Part shown: in pieces, positions 18,084 to 26,263 of the stretch
How the letters are laid out: the number at the start of each line of letters is the position of its first letter
How positions within the stretch are numbered: position 1 is the stretch's first letter
NCBI GenBank assembly: GCA_031288355.1
Contig: JAITRN010000104.1
Location: 1-45,823 of the forward strand
Source: Candidatus Opitulatrix roisinitermitis
GTDB lineage: Bacteria > Actinomycetota > Actinomycetes > Actinomycetales > Bifidobacteriaceae
Reading direction: 5' to 3'
DNA length: 45,823 bases
Notes under the pieces: model-generated
Told to the model about the DNA's origin: nothing
The model's input: the letters and a program-made list of their open reading frames with translations, nothing else
The model's database searches: none
Program-made: the position numbers and the translations under genes

Positions 18084-20629
18084 TATTTGTTAATGAAATT
18101 TTTATAGGCGGATGTTTTTGGAATTATAACAGCCCCAATTAATAGCATTAAACTTATTGAGCTAATGGTCAATCCTATATTGTAATAAGGGGCTGAATAG
18201 GTTAATTCAATATTGTGATAGCCAAGGGGAATATTTGCTCCTATAATTCCTCCATTAGCTTGGAAAATAGGTGTATTTTCTCCATCAATTTTGAGATTAA
18301 ATCCTTCGTCATAGCCAATTGAAAAAGCTATAGCAGAATTTGAGCGAGTTACATTTATATTACCAAATAACCCTTTTGTGTTGAATTGAGTAACATTCAT
18401 TTGGTCAAATTTCTTATAAGCGTTTTGTATATCTGGTATAGGCATAGTAAAAGCGTCAATGCTGTCTATTGGCCAAGTTCCCGGGGAAATATTTATTTTC
18501 AAGTTTTTTATATCATTGTTTTTATCAGGTTCAATGATATATCTAAGATCAGCGTCTAAAGAATTATATGTGTTGGTTCCTCCAACAATATTAATTTTAT
18601 TGTTATTTATGGTTAGAACATTTCTACTAGCAACATTGTTTTTCCGTTTACTGTGCAAGATTTTATCATTTAATTTTATTTTTATAAATAAGAGTTGATT
18701 ATGGAGAGTTTTTGGAAGTTTATATGTTAAATTTCCAATGTCGTTTATTTTAAAAGTCGATAATCCTTCTTGTTGTTTGGCAAATATATTTGATAAATCT
18801 AATTGTTTAAAATTTTGGGTATTTGGTAGGTTGTTATATTGGTTTTCATTTTTGTTTATTGCAATTCCTTGTATGAGGGCAGCTTTTTGCTGAATGTCAG
18901 TCATATTATTTATGTCAGAAAATAAATTGTTGCTAGCGTAGCCAATTGAAAATATATTGTCATTTTTCCAAATATGAGGATCGATATTTTGATATCCAAG
19001 TTTTGCTGCGGAAGTGTCATTTGTTTCTAAAAATAAATATTTTTCTCCCATAAGCGTCCTAGCATAAAGAGAGCTACTATTTGTAATTCCCCAAAATATC
19101 GATGTACATAAAGGGGGTTGCCAAAGCATATCCGTGTGATAGTTTTGGTATGAAGAATTGTTAGATGAGGTATATATTGAGTCAGTAAAGTAATTGTTTG
19201 TTAGGATTTCATCAATAGAATGATATTGACATTCTGTTGGCTTGTGGGGAGTTGTTGAAATAGTAGAACGATATATTGGGTTATTATTTTGCAGCGTTTT
19301 TTGGACAGAATCTTTAAAACTTTTTGAAAAATTAGTAAATTGCTTTGACATATATACGTCAACAGGAGGATGTTCAGAGATAAAATTGCGAATCGTTGGA
19401 ATAACAATGGTTAAACATAAAAACGATGTTAAAAATACAAAAAGACTTTTTTTGTAAAATTGATATTTCTCTTCTTTTTGATGAGAAAAATTAATTATTG
19501 AATGAGCAAACTTTAAAGCGCCAGCAAACAATAGAGCAAAAATAGGTAAAAAAGGTATAAGAAATTTGTCCGATATATACAAACCTGTACTCAATATGTA
19601 AGAGCAAATTGGGAATATGCAAATAATTAAAAAAGATGTTGTGAGATATATATATTTCTTATTTTTTGAAAATAATAATATACTAATAAAAATTAAACAT
19701 ATAGCACTAATACCTATGGATTCTGGCGAATCAATGTTTCTTGAAAGATAAAGATTTTTAGTAGTGGGAAAAAAATATAAAGAGGGATATAACAAATCAA
19801 ATATGGTATATTTTGTACTAGTTTTTATTCTATTTTCTAGGACAGTATTTATAGTGGGTAAAAAAATTAAACAACTAAGTCCTAAACCTAATAAAGCATA
19901 AATAATAATTTTTTTTGTTAAAATAAAAAATTTTTTAATTTTGGTTTTGAATGTTTGGTTTTTTTCTAAATATACAAAGATTGTATATAATCCTAAAATT
20001 ATAAAACAATCAAATATTGAAACAAAAGCAGTTAGATTTATTAAAGCTATGCTGATTGTAAAAAGCAAAAATTTCTTTTTATATATTATTCGATCAACGC
20101 CAATTAAGGCAGTAATTAAAAAAGGAATATATGAGATAAACATATAATTAGCGCAAGCTTGATAACATAAACAGGCTGCAAATAATGTTGCGATAGAAGC
20201 GCAAGCTGCAAAGCCGCATGAAAAGCGAGATCTGAGCCAATAATAAGTTAAAGAGCCAATAGCTAAAATCACTAATGACATAATTAGAATTAGGTAATAA
20301 TAGCCGCTGAGAAATGGCAAAAAATAAAAAGGGATAATTAGTGGATTGAATAGCCCGTGATAAGTATAATGGAAAGCATTTTGTCCGCCGCCTAAATTGG
20401 GAATAAATTGTGGAATAAGCTCATTTGATTGCCAAAACGTTTTTCGCAGATCTTCTATAAGCTGAATATGCTGATAAGTAAAATCAGATGACTGTGCCAT
20501 ATAGGAAAAATTTAGTTCATTATATATAAAAGTGCTTATAAAAAAGGTGATAAATATCAATTCAATTGATATTAGAACTAACCAATCAGTTTTGGCAAAT
20601 TTTTTAGTCATATAATAATTATAAGTCAT
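18083..20629 (-). CDS. YfhO-family integral membrane protein
   Basis: Multi-TM; NLGGGQNAFHYTYHGLFNP and C-terminal YDEGFNLKIDGENTPIFQANGGIIGANIPLGYHNIELTYSAPYY. Confidence 0.82.
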   Translation of the reverse strand: MTYNYYMTKKFAKTDWLVLISIELIFITFFISTFIYNELNFSYMAQSSDFTYQHIQLIEDLRKTFWQSNELIPQFIPNLGGGQNAFHYTYHGLFNPLIIPFYFLPFLSGYYYLILIMSLVILAIGSLTYYWLRSRFSCGFAACASIATLFAACLCYQACANYMFISYIPFLITALIGVDRIIYKKKFLLFTISIALINLTAFVSIFDCFIILGLYTIFVYLEKNQTFKTKIKKFFILTKKIIIYALLGLGLSCLIFLPTINTVLENRIKTSTKYTIFDLLYPSLYFFPTTKNLYLSRNIDSPESIGISAICLIFISILLFSKNKKYIYLTTSFLIICIFPICSYILSTGLYISDKFLIPFLPIFALLFAGALKFAHSIINFSHQKEEKYQFYKKSLFVFLTSFLCLTIVIPTIRNFISEHPPVDVYMSKQFTNFSKSFKDSVQKTLQNNNPIYRSTISTTPHKPTECQYHSIDEILTNNYFTDSIYTSSNNSSYQNYHTDMLWQPPLCTSIFWGITNSSSLYARTLMGEKYLFLETNDTSAAKLGYQNIDPHIWKNDNIFSIGYASNNLFSDINNMTDIQQKAALIQGIAINKNENQYNNLPNTQNFKQLDLSNIFAKQQEGLSTFKINDIGNLTYKLPKTLHNQLLFIKIKLNDKILHSKRKNNVASRNVLTINNNKINIVGGTNTYNSLDADLRYIIEPDKNNDIKNLKINISPGTWPIDSIDAFTMPIPDIQNAYKKFDQMNVTQFNTKGLFGNINVTRSNSAIAFSIGYDEGFNLKIDGENTPIFQANGGIIGANIPLGYHNIELTYSAPYYNIGLTISSISLMLLIGAVIIPKTSAYKNFINK

Positions 20630-20718
20630 TTTTTAGCATTATTTGCTAGTTTTGTTTTTTAGGCCAGTTGTGAAAATTAAATTATACACCGTTTTTATTT
20701 GAATTAATTTCAAAATGA

Positions 20719-20730
20719 TATAGTTAAAAT
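20719..20730 (+). promoter_or_regulatory. leaderless-type -10 element for glgE
   Basis: TATAGT TAAAAT ATG. Confidence 0.55.
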
Positions 20731-22530
20731 ATGGCTAATCAATCCACATCGAAAGTAGATAAATTTATTACTAAAAATAATTTGTGGAGCAAAAAGATAA
20801 TTATTCGGTCTGTTCATCCCTATATCAACGATTATGTTAAAGTGAAAGTGTCTGCTAATGAAATCTTTGAAGTTAGTGCTTCAATTTTTCAAGAAGGCAG
20901 GGAACCTATATGTTCAACGGTGATTTTTGAGAATGAATCAGGCTATGGTTTTACCAAAAATCTTGAATTATTGAATTCTGGTAGGGCCAGATATGGCTGT
21001 TTTGTTTCATTAGACTTGGTTGGAAAATGGTCATTTTATATAAAGGCTGAATATACTAATGCTTATAAAGTTGTTAATGAAAATGTGAATGCAGTTTATT
21101 CAGATACATATTTTATTTATGTTAACGCTCAATTATCATCTGAATGGTATCAACTATTTCCGCGCTCTATAGGGGCTCACAAAAACAAAATCGGCCATTG
21201 GCAATCTGGCACATTTTCTGATGTGGAAAAACTTCTGCCTCGTATAAAAAATATGGGCTTTAGTGTTTTATATTTAGGGCCGATTAACCCTATAGGCGTA
21301 ACTCAACGAAAAGGCAAAAATAATTCTTTGGCAGCTTTTGAAAATGATCCGGGGTCGCCTTGGGCTATTGGCTATAACGGGAAAGGCCATTATGATATAA
21401 ATGCAGATTTGGGCAGTTTGCAGGATTTTAAAAGTCTTATTAGATCTGCCAGGAATCTCAACATTGAGATTTCAATAGATTTGGCTTTGCAGTGTTCACC
21501 TGATCATCCATGGCTGAAAACTCATCCGGAGTGGTTTAATATTAGACAAGATGGAACGATTGCTTATGCCGAAAATCCGCCTAAAAAATATCAAGATATT
21601 TATCCTTTGTCATTTAAAAATGCTCCAGATAGTTTATGTTCGGAAATTATAAATATAATTAAATATTGGCATAAACAGGGAATAAATTTTTTCAGAGTTG
21701 ATAATCCACACACAAAACCGCTTTGGGCTTGGGAATACATTTTAAAAAAAATTAATCAATGGAATCCTAATATTTTGTTTTTAGCAGAAGCTTTCACAAA
21801 ATATCCTATTATGAAAGCTCATGCTGAGGTTGGCTTTCACCTTTCACATTGTTATTTCCCCTGGAAAAACACCAAAGAGGAATTGTCTAATTATATAGCA
21901 CAGATAACAGGCAAGGATGGATTCTCCCTAAAGCCGACATTTTGGCCGACAACTCCTGATATTATGACATCTTATTTAGCGAAAGGCGGCTTGCCGGCTC
22001 ATAAAATTAGAGCTATTTTGGCTGCTATGGGATCTTTATCATGGGGAATTTATGGAGGGTATGAATTTGTAGAAACTGATATAAATAAACTAGGTACAGA
22101 ATTAGAAAATAACGAAAAATATGAATATAAAGCTAGAGATTGGCAGAATGCTGATAAGCACGGTTTGCAAACTCTTTTTCAAAAATTAAATAGTATAAGA
22201 CATTTAGATTATTTTAGAGCCCTTCATTCTGTGGTCGTTTTGTCGACTAAAAGTAAAGACATTCTAGTTTTTGCTCGATTTATAAAAGGGGAATTTACCA
22301 ATTCTAAAAAAGCTAAGTGTTTAATAACTGCAGTTAATTTAAATTATAAAAAAGCTAATAGCTTTCAATTTAAAATATCTAAAAAAGGTTTTGATGATTT
22401 TAAAAATGTTAAACTGCAAGAAACATCTGATTTATTAACTGATGAAAAATTAATATATTCTCCAAAAACTAAATTTGTTTTAGATCCTAAAAAACAAGTT
22501 GCTTTGATTTTTGAAATAGAAGCAGTTTAG
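20731..22530 (+). CDS. glgE: alpha-1,4-glucan:maltose-1-phosphate maltosyltransferase (GlgE, GH13)
   Basis: DUF3416-like N-terminus; EWYQLFPRSIGAH; GHYDINADLGSLQDF; FFRVDNPHTKPLWAWEYIL. Confidence 0.88.
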   Translation: MANQSTSKVDKFITKNNLWSKKIIIRSVHPYINDYVKVKVSANEIFEVSASIFQEGREPICSTVIFENESGYGFTKNLELLNSGRARYGCFVSLDLVGKWSFYIKAEYTNAYKVVNENVNAVYSDTYFIYVNAQLSSEWYQLFPRSIGAHKNKIGHWQSGTFSDVEKLLPRIKNMGFSVLYLGPINPIGVTQRKGKNNSLAAFENDPGSPWAIGYNGKGHYDINADLGSLQDFKSLIRSARNLNIEISIDLALQCSPDHPWLKTHPEWFNIRQDGTIAYAENPPKKYQDIYPLSFKNAPDSLCSEIINIIKYWHKQGINFFRVDNPHTKPLWAWEYILKKINQWNPNILFLAEAFTKYPIMKAHAEVGFHLSHCYFPWKNTKEELSNYIAQITGKDGFSLKPTFWPTTPDIMTSYLAKGGLPAHKIRAILAAMGSLSWGIYGGYEFVETDINKLGTELENNEKYEYKARDWQNADKHGLQTLFQKLNSIRHLDYFRALHSVVVLSTKSKDILVFARFIKGEFTNSKKAKCLITAVNLNYKKANSFQFKISKKGFDDFKNVKLQETSDLLTDEKLIYSPKTKFVLDPKKQVALIFEIEAV

Positions 22531-22541
22531 TTTTTTTGCAA

Positions 22542-22583
22542 AAATAAAGCCTTATAGAACAGAAATAAAGCCTTATAGAACAG
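22542..22583 (-). repeat. 21-bp exact tandem duplication over the stop codon of the GDSL hydrolase gene
   Basis: AAATAAAGCCTTATAGAACAG at 22542-22562 and 22563-22583. Confidence 0.95.
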
Positions 22584-23373
22584 TTTTTTTCCAGGCGCTA
22601 GCCCAAAGTTCGCCTAAAATTTTATAGCCTTGTTGGGAAGGGTGTAATCCGTCATAAAACAACTCAGGGTTGTTTGTAAAGGTTTTCCAAGCTTGTTTAT
22701 CGCCTATAAAAACTTCTTTTTTGTCAGCCAATTTATCTAAAACACCAGCATAACTTTGAATTAATTTACGAGAATTTTGAGTCCAAGAACCGGGAATAGT
22801 TTCAAAATTTGGCGGTACATTTAGAACTATTTTTTTCACGCCAATATTTTTTAATTTGTCTATAATATATTGTAAATTTTGTCTGTATTTTTCGGGTTTT
22901 GTTTGAATTTCTTCTCTCGCGTCATTAGTTCCTAACATAATGCAGACATTTTTAACTTTAAATGCTTGAAAGTTGTTTAGAGCTAGTGGTAAAAAGACGC
23001 TTTTATATGATTCAGTTGTTTGTCCGTTAATTCCGTCGTTAACATATAAATATTTGCTGCCTAGAATTTCCAGCATTGCTTGAACAGCATTTGAATAGGG
23101 AAATGGGTCGCCAAAAGTTATTGAATCTCCAATAAAGCCGATTATATGTTTATCGGTAAAATTCTTTTCAGTCCAGCCTTGAAGAGAATAGGTTCTAGCA
23201 TCTTGTGATAGGTTCATGTTTTGCATAGCAGTCTCCTTATTTTTTATATTTTGTATATTTTGGTTATTTTGGCTAAAACCAAAAAAATAAATTAATAATA
23301 TGATTATAATAATTGCAGAAATTCCTGATATAACACGTGAAGTTGTGATTATTTTTGGTCTTTTTGCTGACAT
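22573..23373 (-). CDS. SGNH/GDSL hydrolase with N-terminal membrane anchor/signal
   Basis: GFIGDSITFGDPFPYSNAV; LGTNDARE; DGLHPSQQGY; N-terminal TM helix. Confidence 0.88.
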   Translation of the reverse strand: MSAKRPKIITTSRVISGISAIIIIILLIYFFGFSQNNQNIQNIKNKETAMQNMNLSQDARTYSLQGWTEKNFTDKHIIGFIGDSITFGDPFPYSNAVQAMLEILGSKYLYVNDGINGQTTESYKSVFLPLALNNFQAFKVKNVCIMLGTNDAREEIQTKPEKYRQNLQYIIDKLKNIGVKKIVLNVPPNFETIPGSWTQNSRKLIQSYAGVLDKLADKKEVFIGDKQAWKTFTNNPELFYDGLHPSQQGYKILGELWASAWKKTVL

Positions 23374-23388
23374 ACTTTAATTATGTCA
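23368..23388. promoter_or_regulatory. palindromic divergent leaderless start region
   Basis: TGACATA-CTTTAAT-TATGTCA; contains both start codons (minus 23373, plus 23383); CATACT-N6-ATG on plus, CATAAT-N6-ATG on minus. Confidence 0.6.
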
Positions 23389-24066
23389 TTAATATTTGCT
23401 GGTTTGCCGATAGGGAATAAAGACGATGTTACTAATAGGATTATTTTGGCCATAAAACAAGCAAGAATAATTGCGGCTGAAGATACTAGAAAATTTAAAA
23501 TATTTTTGCAAAAACAGAAAATTAGTTTGATAAATACTAAAATTGTCAGTTTTTATGAACATAATGAAGATAAAATGCAAGAGAATTTAGTCAATATAAG
23601 TCTTAAAGAAAATGTTTTAGTGGTTTCAGATGCTGGCATGCCAACAATTAGCGATCCTGGTTGGAAATTATTAAAATTGGCAGTTGAAAAAAATGTTGAA
23701 TTAGCGATTCTTCCAGGCCCTTCAGCTTTTCTTTTGGCACTAATATATAGCGGCTTTCCAATAGATAAATTTACTTTTTTGGGATTTGCTCCTCGCAAAA
23801 ATCAAAAAATTCAAACTTTTTATAAAGAGATTGCTAGGAGTTCTATCACGACTGTTTTTTATGAGTCTCCTCATAGAATTGCTAAATCATTGGAAATTGC
23901 TTGCAAATTTTTGCCTGGTAGAAAAATTGCTTTATGTCGAGAATTGACAAAAATACATGAGGAAATAATCAGAGCAGATATTGAGGAAGTGTTAGATATT
24001 ATTGTAACAAGGTTGAATAAAGGGGCTAAATTGGGTGAAATTACTGTTGTAGTTTCTCCCAATTAA
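23383..24066 (+). CDS. rsmI: 16S rRNA (cytidine1402-2'-O)-methyltransferase
   Basis: LIFAGLPIGNKDDVTNRI; AEDTRKFKIFL; VSDAGMPTISDPGWKL; LPGPSAFLLAL. Confidence 0.95.
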   Translation: MSLIFAGLPIGNKDDVTNRIILAIKQARIIAAEDTRKFKIFLQKQKISLINTKIVSFYEHNEDKMQENLVNISLKENVLVVSDAGMPTISDPGWKLLKLAVEKNVELAILPGPSAFLLALIYSGFPIDKFTFLGFAPRKNQKIQTFYKEIARSSITTVFYESPHRIAKSLEIACKFLPGRKIALCRELTKIHEEIIRADIEEVLDIIVTRLNKGAKLGEITVVVSPN

Positions 24067-24097
24067 AATTTATTAAAAAGGCCTAATAAATTTTTTT
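24066..24097 (+). terminator. Rho-independent-like terminator after rsmI
   Basis: AAATTTATTA - AAAAGGCC - TAATAAATTT followed by T run; stem is AU-rich. Confidence 0.5.
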
Positions 24098-24181
24098 AAT
24101 TATTATTTTCAGGGTATATATTTTTCATGAAGACAAAAGCACTTTCATGAAAGTGTAAGAAAATGAAAAAATGTCGTCAGT

Positions 24182-24793
24182 TTAGATTTTTAAAGCGGAC
24201 AAGGGTTGAACACCATTAATTACGGCCAGTTTTTCAGCTTCTTTAGCAGTCACTGCTACCATAACACTAAATTGTTGTTTATTATCGGTTTCATCTATAG
24301 GCGATAAAATCAATGCTTTGCGCGCTAAATAAACAATTTTTTTTGTCTCTGAATCAAGAGTTAGAATATTTATAGAGTCTCCTTTTTGAAAAATTTTTCC
24401 AGCTGATGAGTCATTTAGAATTATGACTAGGGGGACTTTCCCGGCTGGGGCGGGCAAATTTTCTGTTTTTTCTGCTAAAAAATTATCGGAGAAAATTTGC
24501 CCTTTATAAATATCTATAATAGATTTATTATTTACCAAAGCGTTTGGATCTTTTATGGTTTGACCTATAATGGCATTAGAACTAACTTCTAAAATTTGTA
24601 AATCATCGGCTTCTATAATTTTTCCAGCAGTTATATTTTTAGCAGCCACGACTGCCTCTTCTCCTCGTGGCACAGAATCAATTATTTTAAAAATAATGCT
24701 AATTATTGTTAAAGATAATAGAAAGGCAGCTAAAAATCTTTTACCGTGCCAAATAGCTAAGGCAGGGTCTAGTTCTTTTTTGAATAATTTCAT
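24182..24793 (-). CDS. SAF-domain (CpaB/RcpC-like) membrane-anchored protein
   Basis: N-terminal TM then GEEAVVAAKNITAGKIIEADDLQILEV, typical SAF start. Confidence 0.75.
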   Translation of the reverse strand: MKLFKKELDPALAIWHGKRFLAAFLLSLTIISIIFKIIDSVPRGEEAVVAAKNITAGKIIEADDLQILEVSSNAIIGQTIKDPNALVNNKSIIDIYKGQIFSDNFLAEKTENLPAPAGKVPLVIILNDSSAGKIFQKGDSINILTLDSETKKIVYLARKALILSPIDETDNKQQFSVMVAVTAKEAEKLAVINGVQPLSALKI

Positions 24794-24805
24794 ATATTTA
24801 TGTTA
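24794..24805 (-). promoter_or_regulatory. leaderless-type -10 element for SAF gene
   Basis: Coding strand TAACAT AAATAT ATG. Confidence 0.45.
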
Positions 24806-24895
24806 GCAGTTTGGGCGTTTGAAAGTCAAGGGCTAGTGGTTATTTGTTGAAAATTAAATTCCTAAATGACACTATATCTTCAGGGCGTTATATGT

Positions 24896-24907
24896 TAGAA
24901 TGTTTAT
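24896..24907 (+). promoter_or_regulatory. leaderless-type -10 element
   Basis: TAGAAT GTTTAT ATG. Confidence 0.45.
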
Positions 24908-25087
24908 ATGGAGTTTGGAACAGGCTTTATTTTGTTGTGTATATGTGTTGTAATATTTGTTTTTTTAACTCCGATAATTATTCATAGAACAAAAAATTTA
25001 GCTAAAACTTTGCCAGGCGCTTTTTCAAATAAAGTTGTTAAAATATCGCCGGAAAAATTATCTAAAAAGGAAAAGGCGTGCCTTTAA
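24908..25087 (+). CDS. 59-aa single-pass membrane protein (absent from ORF track)
   Basis: MEFGTGFILLCICVVIFVFLTPIIIHRTKNLAKTLPGAFSNKVVKISPEKLSKKEKACL*; overlaps ychF start by 10 nt. Confidence 0.6.
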   Translation: MEFGTGFILLCICVVIFVFLTPIIIHRTKNLAKTLPGAFSNKVVKISPEKLSKKEKACL

Positions 25088-26163
25088 ATATAGGGATAGT
25101 TGGCTTGCCTAATGTTGGAAAGTCTACTCTTTTTAACGCTTTGACTAAACAAAGAGTTTTGGCTGAAAATTACCCTTTTGCCACAATTGATCCAAATGTA
25201 GGTATAGTTAATTTACCTGATAAACGCTTAGAAAAGTTAGCAGAAATATTTAATCCAGAAAAAATTGTTTATTCAACAGTTAGCTTTGTGGATATTGCTG
25301 GAATTGTTAAAGGGGCTTCTCAGGGAGAGGGTCTAGGTAATAAATTTTTGGCTAATATTAGGCAAACAGATGTTATATGCCAAGTTGTTAGAGCATTCAG
25401 TAATGATGATATAATCCATGTTTTAGGACAAATAAATCCTGTTAAAGATATTGAAATTATAAACGCCGAATTGTTGTTAGCCGATTTACAAACTATTGAT
25501 AATGCTTCTTCAAGGCTTGAAAAAGAGTTAAGAGGAGGAAAAATTGATAAGGAATATTATGAGGAAATTTGTCAAGCAAAAAGGCTTTTACAGGAAGGTA
25601 TTTTGCTTTCCCAAGCGGCTAAAAGCGGCAAAATAGATTTGGAAAAAGTTAAAGATTTGCAATTTTTAACGGCCAAACCATTTATATTTGTTTTTAATGT
25701 TGATGAAAAAACCCTGAATAATAAACAGCGTTTAGAAGAATTGTCAAATATCGTCACTCCAGCAAAATCCTTGTTTTTAGATATTCAATTTGAGGCAGAC
25801 TTAACTGAAATTTCTGATGAAGAAGCCAAGGAGATGTTAAAAATGTCTGGATCAAGTGTTCCTGGTTTAGATAGATTAATAAAAATTGGCTTTGAAACAC
25901 TTCAATTACAAACATTTTTAACAGCCGGCAAAACAGAAGTTAGAGCTTGGCAAATTTCTCGAGGAACTAAAGCTCCCGACGCTGCTGGAGTCATTCACAG
26001 TGATTTTAAAAAAAGTTTTATAAAGGCTGAAATAGTGTCTTTTGAAGATTTGTTGGAATATAAATCTTTGGCTAGAGCTAGAGAAGCCGGGAAGGCTAGA
26101 TTAGAAGGGAAAGATTATATTATGCAAGAAAACGATGTTGTGGAATTTAAATTTTCCAATTAG
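25078..26163 (+). CDS. ychF: redox-regulated ATPase YchF (Obg-like)
   Basis: GIVGLPNVGKSTLFNALTKQ; ENYPFATIDPNVGIV; FVDIAGIVKGASQGEGLGNKFL. Confidence 0.97.
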   Translation: MPLNIGIVGLPNVGKSTLFNALTKQRVLAENYPFATIDPNVGIVNLPDKRLEKLAEIFNPEKIVYSTVSFVDIAGIVKGASQGEGLGNKFLANIRQTDVICQVVRAFSNDDIIHVLGQINPVKDIEIINAELLLADLQTIDNASSRLEKELRGGKIDKEYYEEICQAKRLLQEGILLSQAAKSGKIDLEKVKDLQFLTAKPFIFVFNVDEKTLNNKQRLEELSNIVTPAKSLFLDIQFEADLTEISDEEAKEMLKMSGSSVPGLDRLIKIGFETLQLQTFLTAGKTEVRAWQISRGTKAPDAAGVIHSDFKKSFIKAEIVSFEDLLEYKSLARAREAGKARLEGKDYIMQENDVVEFKFSN

Positions 26164-26189
26164 TTTCAAAGTTTTTCAATTAGCTAAGA

Positions 26190-26221
26190 GCCGTTATTTT
26201 GTAGTGCCGTTATTTTATAGT
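26190..26221. repeat. 16-bp imperfect tandem duplication between ychF and a yfhO paralogue
   Basis: GCCGTTATTTTGTAGT / GCCGTTATTTTATAGT. Confidence 0.85.
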
Positions 26222-26263
26222 GTTTTAGTCAGCTTTGTAATTTTGGTGTTGTTTTTATAATTT

